DNA of 64,000 nt from Grifola frondosa (Eukaryota; Basidiomycota; Agaricomycetes; Polyporales; Grifolaceae), in contig LUGG01000004.1 of the NCBI GenBank assembly GCA_001683735.1, positions 372,001-436,000 of the forward strand, given 5' to 3'. This document shows, piece after piece, positions 10,178 to 22,466 of this stretch. The number at the start of each line of letters is the position of its first letter. Positions within the stretch are counted from its first letter, which is position 1. The position numbers and the translations under genes are program-made. The notes beneath the pieces were generated by a model. The model was not told the origin of the DNA, searched no databases, and was given only the letters and a program-made list of their open reading frames with translations.

Positions 10178-13100
10178 ATGGTAGAGATCAAACAAGCTAC
10201 TCGGTCGGATGACCCTCAGTCTTCGTTGGCTTCTTCCGATAGTACCATTCATGATGATAACAAGTATAGGCTCATATACAGCAAGTCTAAGGTGTATGTC
10301 AATCCGACAGCCTATGCGAGGGATAACATCCCTGGTTTTTCGCGCTGGTAAAGAAGGTATGTGTCATGCACTTGCTTGTATAGCCTGCAATAATTCCATA
10401 TAGGAGACGGTCCATCCTAGCTATCTTCTTGCATGGATTCCAGAGAATCTTTTGAATGAGAAGGGGCAGACCGAGTGGGACAAGTTTGTAAGGATTGAAG
10501 AGAAGACTGTTCAGGATGATGAGGACGATGGTGCGCATTATAGCCCACCTTCATACGTGTCCTGACCGATGCGTTCTCAGATGTCGTCCTCATCGACCTG
10601 CCGACTCAGCGACCCGAGTCATATGCTTTCTCCATACCATTATCTTCGATCTACTCTCTCATTGTAAACCCTCCTTCTCTTTCTTCATGGTGTAAGTGCC
10701 CTAGCTCATTTATGGCCGACTGAACATGCTTAATCTTTTCGTTTTAGACGGTTCTATTGTGATAAACCTGATAAGCGGGGCCACCCTTCCAACCCTTCAC
10801 TTCCATGATGATGAATCGCGCTCCTTCCATATTTCACCCAAATCCCCTGCCGAGAATCGACCGACAACTTATCCCCCACCTCCATCTGACCATGCGCCCA
10901 AGAACAGTACTTGGGGTGGCGAAGATCTCCTTGCGCGTTTGCGTTCTTATGCCCATTTACTTCGCTCTACTCTACAGCCTTCATTGTTCCTCGTGGATCC
11001 GTCACGCGAAGACATCGAGACTCATTCAACTCAAATATTTGCAGATGATGCTGTCGATGACATTCTCGGGCAGTCTTCATATGTCAACTCTCATTCTCCC
11101 ATTCCATCACATCGTCGCCCTCGGCCTCTCTCTTCTATGCAGCCAACCCATATTCTGAACGTTCTTCTATTCTGCACCGCTCGCTGTCACCAATGTCCTC
11201 GGCCAGTTCACCTTCGCAAGCACGGATGGCTCTCCTCCAGTCGTTCTCGCAGATCACTCGCCACGCTGCGCATGCGGCGCAGCAGATTCTCTCTCACCCA
11301 CTGGCTAAACCTATTGTCCCACACCTTCCTGATCCCGTCAAGAGCCTGGTAAACGTCAATGGTGACCTTGAATGGGGCAGCTGGGTCGAGAAAGGCGGCG
11401 TTGGCGAATTTGAGAGCGCAAGAGTGTATCTTGCACGATGGGCTCGCATTGTGGCTGAGGAAGGGGAACGAGCACGCTTACGGGAAGCTCAGGTGCTCCC
11501 ATCAGCATCCTTGGACCTTGCGGAGGAAACGTCTTCACTGGGTATCTTCGAGCTCCTTCAACCAACATCAAACTTGCCCGCTCCAAAGTCATCGAGGGAC
11601 CCTAAGCATCCCGTCAACGAAAAGATGTGGAGGAGCTGGTTCAAGGATGATGGTACCCCGAAAGTAAGGGTAGAAGAGATGAGACATGAGGTATTCCGAA
11701 GAGGCATTGCCCCGGCATTGAGAAAAGATGTTTGGCCTCTACTGCTAGGCGTATTCGATTGGGATGTGAACTCTACGGAGCGAAGTCGGAGATGGGAAGT
11801 AAAACAGTATGTTCATATACACTCACTCGGACGCATATATGTATAACGGATCTCTTCCAGACAGCAATATCGCGCTCTTAAAGACGAGTGGTGGGGTGTG
11901 CCCGAGGTATTCGACAGCCCTGATGTGATTGAGGTGGGCACGCTCCTTGTTTTATTATATGGACTCGTTGATAGATATGTCGCGTAGGAACGACATCGGA
12001 TTGATGTAGATTGTCGTCGCACGGACCGCTCACAACCTCCATTTTCCGATGCAACTCCCATGAACGAAGATGCCAATGACGAGAAGGGGATGCACATGCG
12101 ATATTCAACCATCTCCCCGCAGCTGAGCGATATTGGCGCTCAGGCGCCAACAAACGAGCATATCGAACGGCTTGCCAGTATTCTCCTCACATATAACTTC
12201 TATGAGAAGGAACTTGGTGCGCCAGCGTTTTTTCAATAATCTTGCAGTGGGATTCACTGTGTGCTGACTCAAGGTGACGAAGGGTATGTTCAGGGCATGT
12301 CTGATCTGTGCGCGCCCGTGTACGTGGTCATGAACGGAGATGAAGAGTTAACGTTCTGGTGTTTCGTCGAGATCATGGACCGCATGGTAAGTCCTTCACA
12401 AGCCTTCTTGTATTTTGTTCTTAAACTGGTATTGCGCAGAAACAAAACTTTTTACGAGATCAGAGCGGGATGAAGAAACAGTTATCGACTTTGCAACAGC
12501 TGATTTCCGTGATGGATCCGCAATTGTACCATCATCTAGGTATGTCCCGATCCGGTCTCTCGCCATATGTGCTCACGTCTTGTTGCAGAGAAAACCGACG
12601 GCCTCAACCTCTTCTTTTGCTTCCGGTTTGTGTCGCCAGTATACATCTTTTTACGCCGTCCTGATTTTCAAGTAGATGGATCCTCATTGCTTTCAAACGC
12701 GAGTTTGCCTTCGAGGATGTCTTACGACTATGGGAAGTATTGTGGACAGACTACTACAGCAATAACTTCGTTCTTTTTGTCGCCTTGGCCATCCTAGAGT
12801 CACACAGAGATGTGATTTTACGATATCTGGTGGAGGTAAGGAATTACGTGAACCACTTTATGAATCCCTCAAGCTCATCGCGTCTTCACCTACTTCACAG
12901 TTCGATGAGATCCTCAAGGTATGTGATATTGATCTGATTATGATGCATGTCTGACCGATTCTTCTAGTATTGCAACGAGCTCAGTATGACCATTGAACTC
13001 GATACCACGCTCGCACAAGCCGAACTACTTTTCCTGTCTTTTGCTCAATTGGTCGCCGACATCGACCGACGTGAGGCGGAGAGTGGCACATCTGGTGCGA

Positions 13101-13216
13101 ACAGTGTCCGACAACGACGACGGAACACCAGCGAACGTAATGACGATCGTCTGCCGACTTACAAACGCGCTTTCCTTAGCGATGACCTGAGAGAACTTTT
13201 GAAAGCTGGACGATAA
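10178..13216 (+). CDS. GYP7: TBC-domain Rab GTPase-activating protein, GYP7 type
   Basis: This GAP accelerates GTP hydrolysis by Rab GTPases (Ypt7 in yeast) in endosome-vacuole traffic. About twelve exons encode roughly 820 residues. The N-terminal region (YRLIYSKSKVYVNPTAYARD, then ETVHPSYLLAWIPENLLNEK) matches the Gyp7 N-domain. The TBC domain starts near VFRRGIAPALRKDVWPLLLG and contains the arginine finger IDVDCRRTDR and glutamine finger YVQGMSDL, so it should be catalytically active. It ends with FCFRWILIAFKREF and LRLWEVLWTDYY. Two one-base breaks interrupt it: a short T run at 10336-10340 (splice phase needs FALVKK) and a second shift between about 11083 and 11150 in a poorly conserved linker. 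The start ATG 10178 is the first in the conserved frame. Confidence 0.92.
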
Positions 13217-13873
13217 CGACGCAGGTCATATTTGGAAACGTTGTACTATAGGCTGTGTAATACATGTACGTCACGTTGTAATCTGATCCATGTATCATAA
13301 ACGCATTTATGCTGTCCTGTTTGAGATAGATCCCCACGTATGTCAGTTTCGACACCTTTGGAACTCTTGTATATCTAGATCATTGTGCAAATATCATTGG
13401 TGAATCCTTACACTTGCATCAAAGCTTTAAATTCAGTGTCTGCTGTCGTCGAACTGTCCTCGCACAATATTCTCTATGTGCGATCATTTACAACAGGTCA
13501 TCTATCACAGAGATTCCTGCATCCAGTGCAAGGATCCGTCGGCGAATATGTCAGCGACTTCTTACGTACGTCTTGTTGCTTTTATGGGAGTTGACCATTC
13601 TACATGCAGTTTCTGATCAGCAGGTTTAGAGCATAAATTTTCCATGAAACATGATGCATGATCACTGTCACCGCCATCGTCACCGCCTATGCTGTACCGA
13701 AAATAACATTGGGAGCTTATGCAATCTGTGGCTGTCATGGTCTGATCCACATAACGCAGATTTCCTCATTAGTATTTTTGTTTTTGCTCTTACAGCCATC
13801 TTCGAGCTCGATGGATCCCACCGCAACAACTGCACGCCCTTTCACCAGACTTTGCCAATAAAACAAGTTATCC
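13217..13873. other. Intergenic region between the GYP7-type and DUF6533 genes
   Basis: No open frame here shows a domain. Part of the right end could hold a further 5' exon of the DUF6533 gene, since an ATG at about 13811 is in a different frame from its first sure exon. Confidence 0.4.
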
Positions 13874-15296
13874 ATGGGCTCCGGCGGTGGCATTGTATGC
13901 ATCAATCTCTCCGCACAAACCCACTAACCTAACGCAGAAAAGCTTTGAAGGCGTCCGCACACGGAACTACTGGTCTCTCGTTTCATTCAGTGCGTATGTG
14001 GCATGCTCATCATGAAATAACGAATTAGAGCCTTCGGATTTTCAGGCATCCTATATTTCGACTACATCTTAACTTTTCCTACCGAAATCGAGCGGTTCTG
14101 GAAGCGTTTGAGTCTGTGTTATGTATCTGTGTTGTTCATCTTGAACCGCTACTTATCGCTTCTCGGCCATATTCCAATCATCTACGAGTATTTTGGACAT
14201 TTCTCAGAGAAGGTCAATTCAATTTTTCGAGATATAAAAGAACCAACCTGATTTTCCACAGCGGTCAGTTTCCTGTAGATATCGATAATCATTCAACCAT
14301 CGATGTTCATGTAGATGTCATCAACTAGCATCAACTGCAGTCCTATCATGCATATTTTGCGGTCGTGGTCCAGATCATCGTTTTTGGTGCGTTTCACTTG
14401 GCTTGCGAGTTTTTAATACTCACCAGGTAACGTTAGTCCTCCAGGTCATCCGTACGTATGCGTTGTACAATCGCAGCAAGCGAGTGCTTGTACTTCTGAT
14501 GAGTGTCGGTTTTGTAGGAGTGATTGTGGGCATTGTGAGACTCGTCGTCATTGTCATCTGCTATTTTTTCTTTCATTGAGCCGTTTTGTATTTAGGTTTG
14601 CACCGTGTTCACCCGGAAACCCAACGAAGACGCCATTCCACACCTCTACAACGTCCCGATCTGTCAACTATCGCTCTCGGTTCAACAGTCAGTTTTGGTT
14701 TGCTTGTATTTTCGTGCTGTATTGTGCTCATCCCTTCCTTTTTTCAAGGGTTTATTGTACGTGGTCTTTATGATCGCGGGACAGCACTATATGTTGTGTA
14801 TTTTCAGATTTGTTGGGAAGTTATATCGTCTTGTTACTGGCGGACGCGACAGTGTTCCTCCTGACGGTGGTCAAGGTGGCACAGATTCGACAACATTTTC
14901 CTGAGGGATTGTTTGAGATCATGCTACGAGACGGTGAGCAGATTGCCAAACTTCAGATGCATATCTGACAGCGCCATTAGGGATTATTTACTTCGGGTGA
15001 TGACTCTCGATGATGTCTTGGAACAGAATCTGACAGCTTAGGACTGGACAGCATCCTAGTAGTGTTGAATATTTCCAACATTTGCACGTTATTGGTGTGT
15101 GTTTTAGAGATATCGTTTGATACTAACTGATAATCACATGCTGGTCTGCTAGCTTGCAGATGTCAGTCTTTCTGGTGTTGAGTATTCCTCGTTTATTAAT
15201 CTACTTCGTCGCAAAGCCTCCAGAGAAGGTCATCAGCCTGACAGCCACAAACGTGTTCGTCAGAGTCCATCCTCTTATCCGGATCCCACGCGCTGA
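13874..15296 (+). CDS. DUF6533 multi-pass membrane protein
   Basis: Membership of the mushroom-specific DUF6533 family is seen from the core YFDYILTFPTEIERFWKR followed by VLFILNRYLSLLGHIP. Later membrane segments include YFAVVVQIIVF, VLVLLMSVGFVGVIVGI and YIVLLLADATVFLLTVVK. The function of the family is unknown. Proposed start ATG 13874 gives MGSGGGI before a GTATGC intron whose acceptor leads into KSFEGVRTRNYW. At least seven introns are needed. Near the end, the frame reading FLVLSIPRLL must shift by one base to reach the family-like end LLRRKASREGH and the stop at 15294-15296; a missing A at 15198-15199 would do this. The precise ends are uncertain. Confidence 0.65.
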
Positions 15297-15497
15297 ACCT
15301 TCCGTAGGATGTCGAGCACGTTGATCGCTCGTTGGATACTCAACCTTCGCGATCCCAACTTGCATGGTTCTCCCAGCCAGTCATCTACCGACAGATACAG
15401 CTCGAGAACAATTGCTTTCCAACAAGAGCAATCGCGCGATGGTACCCAATCTTGAGATAACGTTGTCACGGAGTAATAATAATAAAAATTAAAAAAG

Positions 15498-15590
15498 CGT
15501 CACCTGAGCGATTCGAACACTCGCGGGCAAAGCCCAACCGCTGTCAGCTGTCATAGCAGGCGATCCCGTTAACCACTCCGGCAAAGTGAC
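15498..15590 (-). tRNA. tRNA-Ser(GCT) with anticodon-loop intron
   Basis: Read on the minus strand, the acceptor stem GTCACTT pairs with AGGTGAC (one G-T), followed by discriminator G. The D arm is CCG-AGTGGTTAA-type, and the anticodon stem ATCGC pairs with GCGGT. The loop begins CTGCTA, giving anticodon GCT. An intron of about 11 nt sits after the base 3' of the anticodon, the canonical position. A long variable arm (GGGC/GCCC) marks a class II serine tRNA. The T arm is GAGTG-TTCGAAT-CGCTC. The CCA is not encoded, as expected for a nuclear gene. It lies 60 bp downstream of the SER1 3' end. Confidence 0.93.
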
Positions 15591-15650
15591 CTAAGCAATC
15601 AAAAGATGAAAAATATAATAGCTTTTGGACCTTGTTTCAAAAATACGAAA

Positions 15651-17030
15651 TCACTCAGATTCTGTAATAGATCTACTATTCTTCCTGCGCTCGCTCTTTC
15701 TTTTCGGGGTCATGAACTGTGTCATGTAGTCCACGAGCTGCTCAACTTCTTCCTCCGTGATAGCGTTATACAGAGACACGCGTATGCCTGGATTTGCATC
15801 CATATTAGTCAGTATCAGCTATCACAGCAGAATAAGAGCGACCAACCTCCAACGGATCTGTGCACGATGAGAGCCATGAATCAGCATGTATATTTGAATG
15901 AAACAAGTGCAGCCCGCGCACCTGTGACCTTTCAGGCCCTTCATGCCCAATTTTTCCGCGCCCTCAAGGAACCTCTTCTCAGCACCTTCGCCCAAGACCT
16001 CGAAAACGACATTCATCCAGCTGCCGGAGCCCTTCTGCACCTTGCGGCGGAACACGCCCGCCTTCTCGCCCTCGTCCAGCGCCTTGTACACCCTCTCCGC
16101 CTTGCGCTTGTTCATCTCCTCATAATGCGGCATGCCGCCGTTCGCCTCCATGCGCGCGATGACGAGGCCCGAGATGTATATCGGGAGCACGCACGGCGTG
16201 TTGTACAGGCTGCCCGAGTCTGCGAGGGTCTTGTACGACATGATGAGCGGGACGGGCGCCGCGCCGAGGCGCGCGGCGGCGTCGACGTCGACGATGCAGT
16301 CCTCGCGGACGATGAGGATCGTGAGGCCCGCGGGGCCGATGTTCTTCTGCGCCCCGGCGTAGATGACCGCGTGGTCCGCGAGGCGCGGGATCGGGCGGCA
16401 CATGAAGGAGGACGAGTAGTCCGCGACGAGGGGCACGAGCGTGTCCTGCGGGAGGAGGTGGTACGGGAAGCTCGCGGGGGACGCGGGGTCGTGCGAGAAC
16501 TCGACGCCGTCGACGGTCTCGTTCTCGCAGTAGTACACGAGCGCGGGGTCCTGCGAGAAGCGGTACGCGCCGTGCGCGGGGATGTGGTCGAACGCCTTCC
16601 CGCCGTGCTCCCGCGCGTCCGCCGCGATGTGCACGCGTGCGCCTCCGAGGCGCGCGGCCTCCTGCGCGGCCTTCTTGCTCCACGAGCCGGTGACGACGTA
16701 GTCCACGACGGTCTCGTCCGCGCCGCGCTCGGGGTGCAGGAGGCGGTAGCGCGCGAGGAGGTTGAGGACGACCGCGGAGAACTGCGCGGTGCCGCCGCCC
16801 TGGGTGAACAGGATGCGATGCGTGGGCGGCACGGCGAGCTGCGTGCGTATGGACGCCTCGAACTCGTCGAGGAACGTTTGGAACTCCTTCGAGCGATGCG
16901 AGATCTCCGCGACGCCCATGCCGGTCCCGCGGAAGTTGAGCAGCCCCTGCGCGGCCTCCTCGAGCACGGAGACCGGGAGCGCAGAGGGGCCGGCGCCGAA
17001 GTTGATCACTCGGTTGTACGCGGATGCCAT
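15651..17030 (-). CDS. SER1: Phosphoserine aminotransferase
   Basis: This is a PLP-dependent transaminase converting 3-phosphohydroxypyruvate and glutamate to phosphoserine and 2-oxoglutarate in serine synthesis. Three exons, 17030-15922, an 11-nt micro-exon 15857-15847, and 15787-15651, give 418 residues. The N-terminus NFGAGPSALPVSVLEEA is the family substrate-binding start. The PLP lysine is in AGAQKNIGPAGLTIL, and the GSWSKKAA and HRSVGGIRVSLYNA segments are conserved. The C-terminus is a basic extension (TPKRKSERRKN) beyond the usual enzyme end. The sequence is unbroken. The first exon is much more GC-rich than most of the window, which creates a long meaningless antisense frame. Confidence 0.96.
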
Positions 17031-18078
17031 TTTTTGGAGGCGGGGGTGGACGGTGGATGGGAGTGGGAGGACAGGGGAGGTGGCTGAGCGCAGGTGCTAT
17101 GTAGCAGCAGGCAGGCTGGGTGAATCCTGCTTGCGCATGAGTCAGTGCGGCCTGGAGCTGTCTATATACCCGCTGGCAAGTACCCCCTGGGCGTACGTGT
17201 GCTGGGTCTGCCTCGTCATTGGAGGGTCATGCGACCCGCACAGAGCTTGCAGAAGCAACGGAAATCGTACGAGGTCGCCTCGCAGTGCGCTCCGAACGTA
17301 CCTCAACTCCGGCAAACACTATGTGCGGACGGGAAACAGAGATGACGTGTTGTACATGGCTTCGATTCATTCATGAGCAAGGTCTACTACACATGAGTTA
17401 CATCGTCGAAGGTATGGGATATTATAGAGACGTTCGTAAGCAAAGGGAAGACTGGATCAGCGGATGAATAGCTACGAAGCAAGCGTGAAAGTTGGACAGC
17501 GCGAAAACAGTAGCAGATATTCAGATATCGGAGTAGGGTGATGAGGGAGAGAGGAGAGCGAGATGACAGAACGAATATCAGTCGAAGCCAAAAATCAGGC
17601 GATACCAACGCACGCCGAAGCAAGGTGCGGAGCACGAAGAGGGTGATTCAAGGCGGGTGTAGAAAATCAAAACAAAGGACAATCGCAGGCAAGGGCATAT
17701 CAACCCTAAGCTCAGCGCATAGATATACGTCCGAGCGTGAAAATAAGAACAAGGTAGGGAAAATGGGGAATTATATCAGAGCGATATGGATGTCCGTGAT
17801 ATCAATTATGGAGGCAGCGTATATGCGGTCATGCAGATGGAGAGTCGGTGCAACGATGAAGACTGGTTTGGTGATTTCGATAATATTTGGTTCGACTGGA
17901 TTGGTTCTGTCGACGTGGGCGAGACGTATAGGACTGGAGGCTCGTGGGGCCTATAAAAATTGATGCAGCTGGAGCAATTGGAGATACGGTGCGGATAACG
18001 TGCAAATTTGGAAGTATGATTCGATAACGGATGGGAACTCGAAACTCATGCGAATGGTGGCGAAAGGGAGGGAGCCGG
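17031..18078. other. Intergenic region, no gene seen
   Basis: About 1 kb lies upstream of SER1 and downstream of the unknown gene at 18079. Open frames on both strands are short, overlapping and without domains or splice support. Confidence 0.5.
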
Positions 18079-18870
18079 CTAATGAGAGCCGTTGTCGGAT
18101 GCCTTCCAGGCGTCGTCATTATCGGGTGGGAAGACGAGTCGAACGCCTTGGAAACGGGCCTCGGATGGGACGAAAGGCTCTCGAGGAGGAGGCGTGCGCA
18201 GATCCGACCTGCGAGGGTCAAGGGGGAACATTAACGGGCCAAGATCATCAGATCTACAGAGTCCGGCGTGTAGCGGATCGGAGCGCAGAGGCTTCCTCCG
18301 ACGTACGGGGCCCAGTAAGGAATGGGAGGGATGTTCGACGTCCAACAATGATAGATCAGCGACATCCCAATGGGGAAGTATGAGTGGGGGTGGATTGCAA
18401 ACGGGAGATCCAGGACAAGGAGTCAAGACGGGCGGGACCTCCGGCGATGGAATTGATACAACAGTCCGCTCGGGGCAGTGGCGGCGAGCCCGGGAGCGAG
18501 ATAGAATACTAGGATGGGCTCTGCGCCTCTTGGTAGGGCTACAAGGAGTCGCGGGTCTGGATAACTGTGCGAGTGCGAAAGCTGTCAGGATGGGTGTGAT
18601 TGGCGAAAGCGGTGTACTCACATAAGATCGACGCGGACCACAATCAGGAGGGAGATGGATGGGCGACATGAGGCGCGGGGGGCTCATGAGGAGTGCTTCG
18701 GACGCGTCATACTGAAGCAACTGTGAGGCGGAGACATCGGGTAGGGAAGGCAAGCGACTAACGTAGAAAGGGTCGTCGGGTATGTAAGAGGAGGATGGGA
18801 GGGGTTGGAGGGGTGTGTTGAGAGCTGCAGAAGACGCGAGACGCGGTTGTGGCGAGATAATATGGACCAT
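18079..18870 (-). CDS. Hypothetical Pro/Ser-rich protein
   Basis: I do not recognise this protein. ATG 18870 opens MVHIISPQPRLASSAALNTP. A 57-nt intron (18621-18565, GTGAGT donor, CGCACAG acceptor) is strongly suggested; it is a multiple of three, so the frame also reads through it. The two-exon product is about 244 residues, rich in Pro, Ser and Leu, with a basic patch CSPTKRRRAHPSILSRSRAR that could be a nuclear signal, and the aromatic-acidic motif SYIPDDPFYVSRLPSLPD near the N-terminus. The frame remains open upstream of 18870, but that part reads like untranslated leader. No membrane segment or catalytic motif is visible. Confidence 0.5.
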   Translation of the reverse strand: MVHIISPQPRLASSAALNTPLQPLPSSSYIPDDPFYVSRLPSLPDVSASQLLQYDASEALLMSPPRLMSPIHLPPDCGPRRSYVSTPLSPITPILTAFALAQLSRPATPCSPTKRRRAHPSILSRSRARRHCPERTVVSIPSPEVPPVLTPCPGSPVCNPPPLILPHWDVADLSLLDVEHPSHSLLGPVRRRKPLRSDPLHAGLCRSDDLGPLMFPLDPRRSDLRTPPPREPFVPSEARFQGVRLVFPPDNDDAWKASDNGSH

Positions 18871-20287
18871 TGTAGCTGAGCGGGACGCGCAGTGGATGTG
18901 AGGGTGTTTGGAAGACAGACGAAGGGAAATAAAGATACACAAATAGAGGATGGTGGGGATGGGTTTAAGAGAGAATGGGCGACTAGGACATGGAAGGAGA
19001 GAACAATGAGGAGCGGGAGGAAATGGACAGAGCCAATGCGCGCGGACGGAGGATGATATAGGGCCCAAGCGTACGCCCTGGTAGGCCCCGGTGTGCCCAA
19101 TAGGGGGTCCTGCTCGTAGCACTCATCCTAAATCAGCCATTCCCCTGGATCTCATCTAATCACTTCCGTTCCCCCGGCTCGATCTAGCCGTTTTCGCTAT
19201 CTCGCCGCCGGTCACGGCCGGGCGTCCACCGTGGCCCACCGTCCAGCCAGATCCCGCCCCATGCAGCCCAGGTCCAATGCCGTATACGCTCAAGCAACAC
19301 AAGTTCTCCTCCAAGGTCCTCCTCGGCCCCGACATAAATAATTGAACGCACCTGGCCAGCCATGCGCTCGCAAACCCACGTCACCTCTCTTTTGCTAATT
19401 GCCTGCATCGGAGCGCACAACGTCTGCATCATCTTGACGCGCCGTGACGCATCGTTACGCGTCTCGTCACGATTCTCCCTCGGCAAGTCATCCCAGACGC
19501 ATTCGTCGCCTCGCAACGTCTCGATTCCGCCATTTTGACTCGCCGTCGTCGTCCTCCACGCTGTACTCCCTCCGATGGCAACAATTGTCCGCCCCAATTG
19601 TCCACATAGCACAGCATAGCACCCACATGTACATGTAACCCGCGCGGTGAATCCGTATACGCGCCACAGATTTGATTCCGCAGTGTGATTGCCCAATGAG
19701 CACCCTTCCCGGACCAGCTCAAAAGTGTCCATTGTCGCCCAAATAAGCACATATCGCGTTCGCGTCTGCCCGCGGACAATATATATCCAGATGTCGGTCT
19801 AGAGTCGCGGAACGTCGTGGACCACCGTCATTTGAGGCACCGCGTTCAGCCCATTCAGATCCTCCTCCAGAACCGCGCAGACCCAGAACTCGAACCTTCC
19901 CACACTCTTCCAACCTGTCATATACACCGCGCGGGTTGCATTAGACATATCGCAGTACCACCCGCAGCATCTCTGTCGTATGCCGTGTGGTCGCCTGTGG
20001 AACATCTTGTGGTAATGCAGTACACATAGACACACACCTGTGTATTCAAATTCCACCTTTTCCGTGAAAACCGACTCATCCCCTCGGCTTCTTTCGGAGG
20101 TCCCCTATGATCAACATCCATAGCCATGAAGCGCTTCTCGAAGTAGCAAACGAATACCAGCAACGCCCATCTTGACCAAACGTTGTTACAACGTGCTATC
20201 AGGAGAAGTCAGATGTACGTGTCGCAGAACAGGCGCGAAATCTCCGATGGTACTAACCTGCCATCTCCAGCGTTTATCGCTCCCACC
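18871..20287. other. Divergent intergenic region
   Basis: About 1.4 kb between the unknown gene (-) and the HTD2-like gene (+). The longest frame (minus strand, 19184-19750) has no domain and no neighbouring exon that extends it. I take the region as two promoters plus leader sequence. Confidence 0.45.
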
Positions 20288-21350
20288 ATGTTGCTTCTAC
20301 TCCGCCGCCGGTCGCTGCGTCTCTCCCCCAGTACTGGCCCTTCTCGACGTCACCTCTCTTCGCTGCCTGATCTGAACATCGCCGCGCTCGACCGATGGGT
20401 CGCATCCCAGTCCCAGAAACAACTATCCATGGCCACCACTATCAGCGCAGACCACCTTAGAGATCTCTACAGCACGCTTCCCACCCGCGACGGCTCCACT
20501 CGTCCCTTCGAGCAGCCGAAAGAGGGCTCTTCCATAGCCTATGGCCACCACCTCGCGTTCTTCCACCCCCGAAACCCCGAGCGGCTCCTGCGCGCAGATG
20601 GGACGGATGCGGACTTCTGTCCGTCTGAGCCATGGACGAGGAGGATGTGGGCGGGGGGAAGATGGAATGGAAACGACCCCTGTTTATCGGGGACAGGGCG
20701 GTCGCGGTTGCGCAGATCGCCTCCGTGGAGAAGAAAGGGTTCGGCGGCGGGTCGCCGATGGTGTTCGTGAAGCAGAAGATTGACTACGCGCGCGAGGGCA
20801 GTAGTGAGGTGTGTATCGCGGAGGAGCGCTCGCATGTGTATCTCGCGCACTTGGCCAGCAGGAGAGCTGTCAAGGAAGGCGAGTAGTGCGTCCACTGACC
20901 TTTGTGAGCTGATGATGAATGCGCATCCAGTCGACGTCCCGAAGGCGGACTTCGAGTTCGAGTACGTGCCGAGCCCGACGACGTTGTTCCGTTTCTCTGC
21001 TTTGACGTTCAATGGCCATTACATCCACCTGGACAAGGATTACGCTAAATCAGAAGGATATTTGGGTACGTACTTCATTGCGCCATCGGCACTTCGAATA
21101 GCTAGACGGTGCGATCACATTTATAGAGAGACTCGTCCATGCGCCACTGACTGCTCTCATGATGTTGGAGACCGCCATGTTCCACATACCTGAGGCGGCA
21201 CCCAAGGCCTTCGAGTACCGCGCTATGAACCCTATCGTCGTCAATAGCCTCATTAGACTATGCGGCGCCCGTGAAGGTCAAAGTTCTGTGCGAGTATGGG
21301 CCGAAGATGAGAATAAGGTGGTAGGAATGACAGGTAGGATCACTTTGTAG
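20288..21350 (+). CDS. Hotdog-fold 3-hydroxyacyl-thioester dehydratase (HTD2-like), mitochondrial
   Basis: This is likely the mitochondrial type II fatty-acid synthesis dehydratase or a close FAS1/MaoC-like relative. The start ATG 20288 gives an Arg/Leu-rich presequence (MLLLLRRRSLRLSPST). The body shows FFHPRNPERLLRADGTDADF, then MEWKRPLFIGDRAVAVAQI, the hotdog stretch PTTLFRFSALTFNGHYIHLD, and APLTALMMLETAM followed by FEYRAMNPIVVN. The segment before 20653 and the segment after 20658 are in different frames; one G missing from the GGGGGG run restores WAGGKMEW. A second frame problem lies at the first junction near 20882-20931. The last intron (about 21065-21126) is clear. The stop at 21350 follows GMTGRITL. 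Confidence 0.8.
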
Positions 21351-21482
21351 TACGTCGATCATTGAATCGCTATTCTGCGCTGTATTTAGACCTACCTGCA
21401 AACCTATCTGCATCATCTATCTCTTGTCGATTCGTGTGCCACACATGAGATTCTCAAAATGAGGGTGGCCACTCCGGGGCGG

Positions 21483-22335
<853 letters not shown>

Positions 22336-22466
22336 ACATACCAATACATGCTACACATACATTACGTGTTGTATTCATAGCTCTATATAATCGCATTGAT
22401 GTTGGATGGACTCGATGTGGCTTACAATAGATGAAAGTACTCGACAACGTTGAACAATATTGATGA

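Noticed and set aside
11041..11150. A 59-nt intron (donor GTCAAC at 11083, acceptor at 11142) in the GYP7-type gene
   Set aside because: The size and ends look right, but it keeps the old frame and does not reach the frame that reads YAANPYSERSSIL, so it cannot explain the shift.
15606..17087. 493-codon plus-strand open frame
   Set aside because: It is antisense to SER1 exon 1, whose high third-position GC removes stops from the opposite strand. The product is Arg/Val/Glu-rich with no domain, and it starts inside tRNA-proximal noncoding DNA.
18871..19122. Upstream extension of the 18079 gene to 19122
   Set aside because: The added residues look like translated leader, with no conserved feature, and the ATG at 18870 starts a compositionally distinct protein.
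19184..19750. 188-codon minus-strand frame
   Set aside because: No domain, biased composition and no splice-linked exons; it overlaps the promoter of the HTD2-like gene.
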